Below are positions 14,656-17,943 of a stretch of DNA of 17,943 nt, one piece after another. The stretch is taken from NCBI GenBank assembly GCA_036491235.1, contig DASXCK010000476.1, positions 1 through 17,943 of the forward strand, read 5' to 3'. Source of the stretch: JAVDCA01 sp036491235. Its GTDB lineage: Bacteria; Pseudomonadota; Alphaproteobacteria; Rhizobiales; Xanthobacteraceae. Both the position numbers and the translations under genes were made by a program. The stretch's first letter is position 1. Each line of letters begins with the position of its first letter. The notes below the pieces were generated by a model. The model was given only the letters and a program-made list of their open reading frames with translations, searched no databases and was not told where the DNA came from.

Positions 14656-15573
14656 ATGGCCGACGAAGACATCCGGTTCAACCGCAACCTCGCGCTCGCT
14701 CCCGGCGTGGTCGAGGAGGTCGCGCCTAGCGTGCGTCGCCTATTGTGCGACAATCCGAGCCCTTTCACCTTCAAGGGCACGATGAGCTACATCGTCGGCA
14801 GCGGCGAAGTCGCCATCATCGATCCGGGCCCGGACGACGCGCGGCACCTCGCGGCGCTGCTCGATGCGGTTCGCAACGAGACGGTCACCCATATTGTCGT
14901 GACCCATACCCACCGTGATCACTCGCCGGGTGCCGCGCGCCTCAAGGCCGCGACCGGAGCGAAAACCTACGGCGAGGGGCCGCACCGGCCAGCGCGGCCG
15001 TTGCATGTGGGCGAGGCGCCGCGGCTCGACGCCAGCAACGACACGGACTTTCGCCCCGACCAGCCGCTCGCCGACGGCGACGCGGTGAGCGGCACGGGCT
15101 TCACGCTCGACGCGGTGGCGACGCCCGGCCATACCGCAAACCATATGGCCTATGCGTTACGCGGGCGCGACCTTCTGTTTTCCGGCGATCACGTCATGGG
15201 CTGGTCGACCTCCATCGTCGCGCCGCCGGACGGTGCGATGAGCGATTACATGGCCTCGCTCGAGAAGCTCGCGAGACGCAGCGAGGGCACTTATCTGCCG
15301 GGCCACGGCGACGTCATCCGCGACGCGCCGCGCTTCGTGCAGTCCTACATCCGCCACCGGCAGGGGCGGGAGGACTCGATCCTGCACCGCCTCGGCAAGG
15401 GCGCGGCCGACATCCCGACGCTCGTGCGCGCGATTTATATCGGCCTTGACCCGCGCCTCACGCGCGCGGCCGGGCTCTCGGTGCTGGCGCATCTGGAGGA
15501 CCTCGTCGCGCGCGGCAAGATCGCCACCGACGGCGTGCCGTCGATCGAGGGGACGTTTCGCCTGGCGCCGTGA
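14656..15573 (+). CDS. Metallo-beta-lactamase-fold hydrolase with C-terminal winged helix
   Basis: This 305-residue protein is related to the LACTB2 / glyoxalase-II-like MBL branch. The metal-binding signature THTHRDH (83-89) supplies His84, His86, Asp88 and His89; further ligands are His159 (TPGHTANH), Asp178 (FSGDHVMGW) and His217 (LPGHGD). A winged-helix tail at about residues 225-300 (QGREDSILHRLGKGA, then LVARGKIATDG) is typical of the LACTB2 group, some members of which cleave RNA while others hydrolyse thioesters. No signal peptide is seen, so it is probably cytoplasmic. ATG at 14656 is preferred because MADEDIRFNRNLALAPGV fits the family start, but no Shine-Dalgarno precedes it and in-frame upstream starts (GTG 14590, TTG 14572) remain possible. 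It ends 6 bp from the convergent transporter gene. Confidence 0.9.
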   Translation: MADEDIRFNRNLALAPGVVEEVAPSVRRLLCDNPSPFTFKGTMSYIVGSGEVAIIDPGPDDARHLAALLDAVRNETVTHIVVTHTHRDHSPGAARLKAATGAKTYGEGPHRPARPLHVGEAPRLDASNDTDFRPDQPLADGDAVSGTGFTLDAVATPGHTANHMAYALRGRDLLFSGDHVMGWSTSIVAPPDGAMSDYMASLEKLARRSEGTYLPGHGDVIRDAPRFVQSYIRHRQGREDSILHRLGKGAADIPTLVRAIYIGLDPRLTRAAGLSVLAHLEDLVARGKIATDGVPSIEGTFRLAP

Positions 15574-15579
15574 CGCCCG

Positions 15580-17286
15580 TCAGGAAAGCTTGGGCTCCGC
15601 GTGGCTGCCGGCGACCACGGAGGGCCCGGGCGAGGATTCGCTCTCCGCGCCGTGCAAATCCATCTGTTGCGCTCCGCCAGCCTCCAGCACCGGATAGGCG
15701 ACCGAACAGATGTGCGAATGAATTCGCTTGAGGTCGCGCAACACGTCGAGATGCAGCGAGCTCGTCTCGATGCTTTCCGGCCGACCGTCGCGCAGCCGCG
15801 CGAGGTGATGCTCGGCGGCGGCAAGCTCGGCGCCGCGCAGCTCGGCCTTCTCGGCCAGAAGCTTGCGCGCATCGTTGGCGTCGGCCGACATGAACGTGCC
15901 GAGCGCTAGCCGCAGGCTTTCCAGGATCCGCTTGTGAAACGCGGCGAGTTCGGCGGCGCCGTCGCTCGAGAACTGCAGCTTGCGCTTGATCTTCTTGGCG
16001 GCGAGCTCGCTCAGGTTCTTATCGATGATGTCGCCCATGTGCTCGAGATTGATCGCGAACGAGATGATCTCCATGGCGCGCCGGCCTTCGCGCTCGTCGA
16101 GGCTGCCGCGAGTCAGCTTGGTGACGTAAAGCTTGATCGCCTCGTCCAGCCGGTCGACCGCGTTGTCGGTGCGCGAGACCTGCGCGACAAGGTCGCGATC
16201 GTTCGTCATCAGGGCAGTCATGACGTTGCGCAGCATGGTCTCGACCAGGTCGCCCATGCGCAGCGTCTCGCGGGCGGCGTCGGCCAAGGCGAGCGAGGGC
16301 GTATCGAGCGCCGCATCGTCGAGATGGCGGGGCGCGAAGGGATCGCTTGCGCGCGCCGGCGCCGGAAACGCCCTGATGAGCAGCCACGCCAGCGGATCGA
16401 GAAAGCCCACGAAGAGGAGGGCCAGCGCGACATTGAACGCGATGTGGAACTCGGCCGTCATCTTCGCCATGTCGGGCTGGAGGGCGTAAAAATAGCGGGC
16501 GATGGGATGGAGCAGCGGCAGCACGATCGCGACGCCGGCGACTCGATTGAGCAGGTTGCCGATCGGCAACCGGTAGGTCGTCGGGTCGCGGCGTTGCGCT
16601 GCCTCGAACACCGGATTGATGGCGCTGCCGAGATTGGCGCCGACGACGAGTGCGATCGTCGCCTCCGGCGTGATGAACTGCGAAAAGGCGAGCGACATGA
16701 TCAGCAGGATGGTGGCGACGCTCGAATGCGCCGCCCAGGTCAGCGCGGCCGCGAACAGGACGCAGAACATCGGGTCGGAGGTGATGACGTCGAGGAGCGT
16801 GTGCAGGCTCGGCGCGTTCTCGGCTGGGGCCAGCGTGTCGAGCAGGGTGTGCAAGGCGAGCAGCATCAGACCGACGCCGATTCCGACCCGGCCGAGATCT
16901 TTTGCACGGGTATTGCCGCTGCGGAACGCCACGAGCCCGGCGACGAGAAGGATCGGCGCCGCCGCGGACACGTTGAGCGAGAGGACCTGCAAGATCAGCG
17001 TCGTGCCGACATTCGCGCCGAGCATGATGGCGAGCGCCGGGACGAGCGCGACCATGCCGGCGGCCGTGAACGACGCGGTCATCAGACCGGTTGCGGTACT
17101 GCTCTGCAGGATTGCGGTCAGGACGAGTCCAGCCGCAAAGCCGGAGAAACGATTGCCGATCGCGCGGGATAGATGGCGCCGCAGGTCCGCGCCGAAGGCG
17201 CGCAGGATGCCGCTGCGGACCATGTGCAGGCCCCACAGCAGCAGCGCGACGCCGCCCATCAGATCGAGAAGAACCATCGTGCCCAT
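15580..17286 (-). CDS. Na/phosphate cotransporter family protein with PhoU-like tail
   Basis: This 568-residue protein has two inverted transport repeats within residues 1-310, marked by ILQSSTATG (60-67) with GANVGTT (90-96), and AHSSVAT (186-192) with GANLGSA (216-222). A soluble helical PhoU-like region follows at about residues 330-540 (AARETLRMGDLVETMLRN, then INLEHMGDIIDKNL). The family imports phosphate with sodium in some members, and the PhoU part is thought to regulate it. Replacement of the first Gln of the second QSS motif by His187 may alter ion coupling. ATG at 17286 is preferred (GGGCGGA nearby); ATG at 17277 is an alternative. The tail after about residue 545 is short and low in complexity. 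No Pho box was recognised upstream. Confidence 0.93.
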   Translation of the reverse strand: MGTMVLLDLMGGVALLLWGLHMVRSGILRAFGADLRRHLSRAIGNRFSGFAAGLVLTAILQSSTATGLMTASFTAAGMVALVPALAIMLGANVGTTLILQVLSLNVSAAAPILLVAGLVAFRSGNTRAKDLGRVGIGVGLMLLALHTLLDTLAPAENAPSLHTLLDVITSDPMFCVLFAAALTWAAHSSVATILLIMSLAFSQFITPEATIALVVGANLGSAINPVFEAAQRRDPTTYRLPIGNLLNRVAGVAIVLPLLHPIARYFYALQPDMAKMTAEFHIAFNVALALLFVGFLDPLAWLLIRAFPAPARASDPFAPRHLDDAALDTPSLALADAARETLRMGDLVETMLRNVMTALMTNDRDLVAQVSRTDNAVDRLDEAIKLYVTKLTRGSLDEREGRRAMEIISFAINLEHMGDIIDKNLSELAAKKIKRKLQFSSDGAAELAAFHKRILESLRLALGTFMSADANDARKLLAEKAELRGAELAAAEHHLARLRDGRPESIETSSLHLDVLRDLKRIHSHICSVAYPVLEAGGAQQMDLHGAESESSPGPSVVAGSHAEPKLS

Positions 17287-17317
17287 TCGGCATCCGCCCG
17301 AATGCAACGTACCGCAT

Positions 17318-17333
17318 CGGCAGTTTACTGCCG
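17318..17333. other. Perfect hairpin between the DUF1499 gene and the transporter gene
   Basis: CGGCAG (17318-17323) and CTGCCG (17328-17333) flank a TTTA loop. The structure lies 32 bp upstream of the transporter start and 58 bp after the DUF1499 stop, both genes being on the minus strand. It may be a weak terminator of the upstream gene or an operator for the transporter. No U-run follows on the minus strand. Confidence 0.4.
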
Positions 17334-17391
17334 TAATTCATGCAACATCCAGGTCAAACGGGACAGGGCGCGTCTGGTTCCGGCGGACGGG

Positions 17392-17943
17392 CTATCGCTT
17401 GGTCCGCTGCGGGGCCTTTTGCGGCTGGGGCTTGGCCTTCGGAGCCGGGCGCTCCGGCGCCTCGGGCTTGTCCTCGCCGGCGAGATCGTCGATGTCAGCG
17501 AGCAGCACGCGTACGCGTCCCGCGTTGGTGCCGAAGTCGTGCCGCCCATAGCGCGAGGACGAGCGCACGTCGACGCGCGCGCCGTCGCCGTCCGCGCGGA
17601 TGCGCACCGCCACGTCGTCGCGGAAGCCCATGATCAGGGTGCGGGCGACCGCCTCGATATAGCCGTCGCGCGCGGGCCGGCCGCCCTGGCGTGATTGCGG
17701 CGGGCGTGTGTTGATCACCTGCCAGTGCCGCTTGGCGATCGCCGCCATGGCGGCATCGTAGGCCGCCTGCGGGGTCGCGTCGGTCTCGAGCGGGCTGATG
17801 TCCGGATAGGCGGCCTTCTGCAGCTGCGCGGTGTAGAGGCCCGCATAGGCGATCGGATTGGCGTCGCGCGGGCGCAGCCGGCCGATGGTCTCGTAGCGCG
17901 GCGGGTCGATCGGGTCGGTGGTGATGTCGGTGATCTCCGGCAG
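17392..17943 (-). CDS. DUF1499 domain protein, N-terminal part outside window
   Basis: The frame runs open through the right window edge, leaving the last 183 residues visible. They include PEITDITTDPIDPPRY near the edge, then a region ending in DGYIEAVARTLIMGFRDDVA and VRIRADGDGARVDVRSSSRYG, and later RVRVLLADID. This is the pattern of DUF1499, a family of uncharacterised, often membrane-anchored proteins of Proteobacteria. The last 25 residues are rich in Pro, Lys and Ala (EAPERPAPKAKPQPQKAPQ) and probably disordered. No function can be stated. The N-terminal membrane anchor that many members have would lie outside the window. Confidence 0.85.
   Translation of the reverse strand: MPEITDITTDPIDPPRYETIGRLRPRDANPIAYAGLYTAQLQKAAYPDISPLETDATPQAAYDAAMAAIAKRHWQVINTRPPQSRQGGRPARDGYIEAVARTLIMGFRDDVAVRIRADGDGARVDVRSSSRYGRHDFGTNAGRVRVLLADIDDLAGEDKPEAPERPAPKAKPQPQKAPQRTKR

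Noticed and set aside
1..17943. Mobile elements, CRISPR arrays, tRNA or rRNA genes
   Set aside because: No transposase, long terminal inverted repeats, spaced direct repeats, or tRNA- or rRNA-like sequences were recognised by eye on either strand.

Overview
The window is high-GC DNA (mostly G or C at third codon positions) from an alphaproteobacterium. The gene styles and the cobalamin (B12) leader sequences fit Hyphomicrobiales or a related order, but the genus cannot be fixed from this sequence. It looks like ordinary chromosome: no mobile element, CRISPR array, tRNA or rRNA was seen. Twelve protein genes are supported, two of them cut by the window edges.

The left half (1-8622) is organised around vitamin B12. 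A TonB-family energiser (partial, 1-675) is followed by a separate promoter and a cobalamin riboswitch (about 779-948). This leads the outer-membrane B12 receptor gene btuB (1078-3156) and a small six-helix inner-membrane protein (3232-3816), which may be the inner-membrane step of uptake. Converging on these from the right is a second cobalamin riboswitch (about 7214-7378, minus strand). It heads nrdA and nrdB, the two subunits of a class I, B12-independent ribonucleotide reductase, plus a 63-residue His-rich ORF that overlaps the end of nrdB. The nrd promoter also carries two NrdR-box-like palindromes with centres 32 bp apart. The inferred logic is this: when B12 is plentiful, both uptake and the B12-independent reductase are turned down, and a class II (B12-dependent) reductase encoded elsewhere makes deoxynucleotides. 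When B12 is scarce, the cell imports it and switches to the iron/oxygen enzyme. A divergent gene of unknown function (7615-8622) with a His-rich core sits back to back with the nrd promoter.

The right half (8701-17943) has no single theme. It holds a four-helix PepSY membrane protein (8701-9846, minus), a membrane-anchored SGNH hydrolase-like protein (10180-11376), and a two-gene signalling unit on the minus strand. That unit is a secreted single-Cache sensor protein (13938-14408) followed by a HAMP-PAS-GGDEF-EAL cyclic-di-GMP enzyme (11452-13914). Next come a metallo-beta-lactamase-fold hydrolase (14656-15573), a Na/phosphate cotransporter with a PhoU-like tail (15580-17286, minus), and the C-terminal part of a DUF1499 protein (17392-17943, minus).

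The most unusual signals are regulatory. They are a B12 riboswitch on a B12-independent enzyme, its combination with tandem NrdR boxes, and matching 'hub' sequences downstream of both riboswitches. Each hub can pair either with the conserved riboswitch core or with a local partner nearer the start codon.
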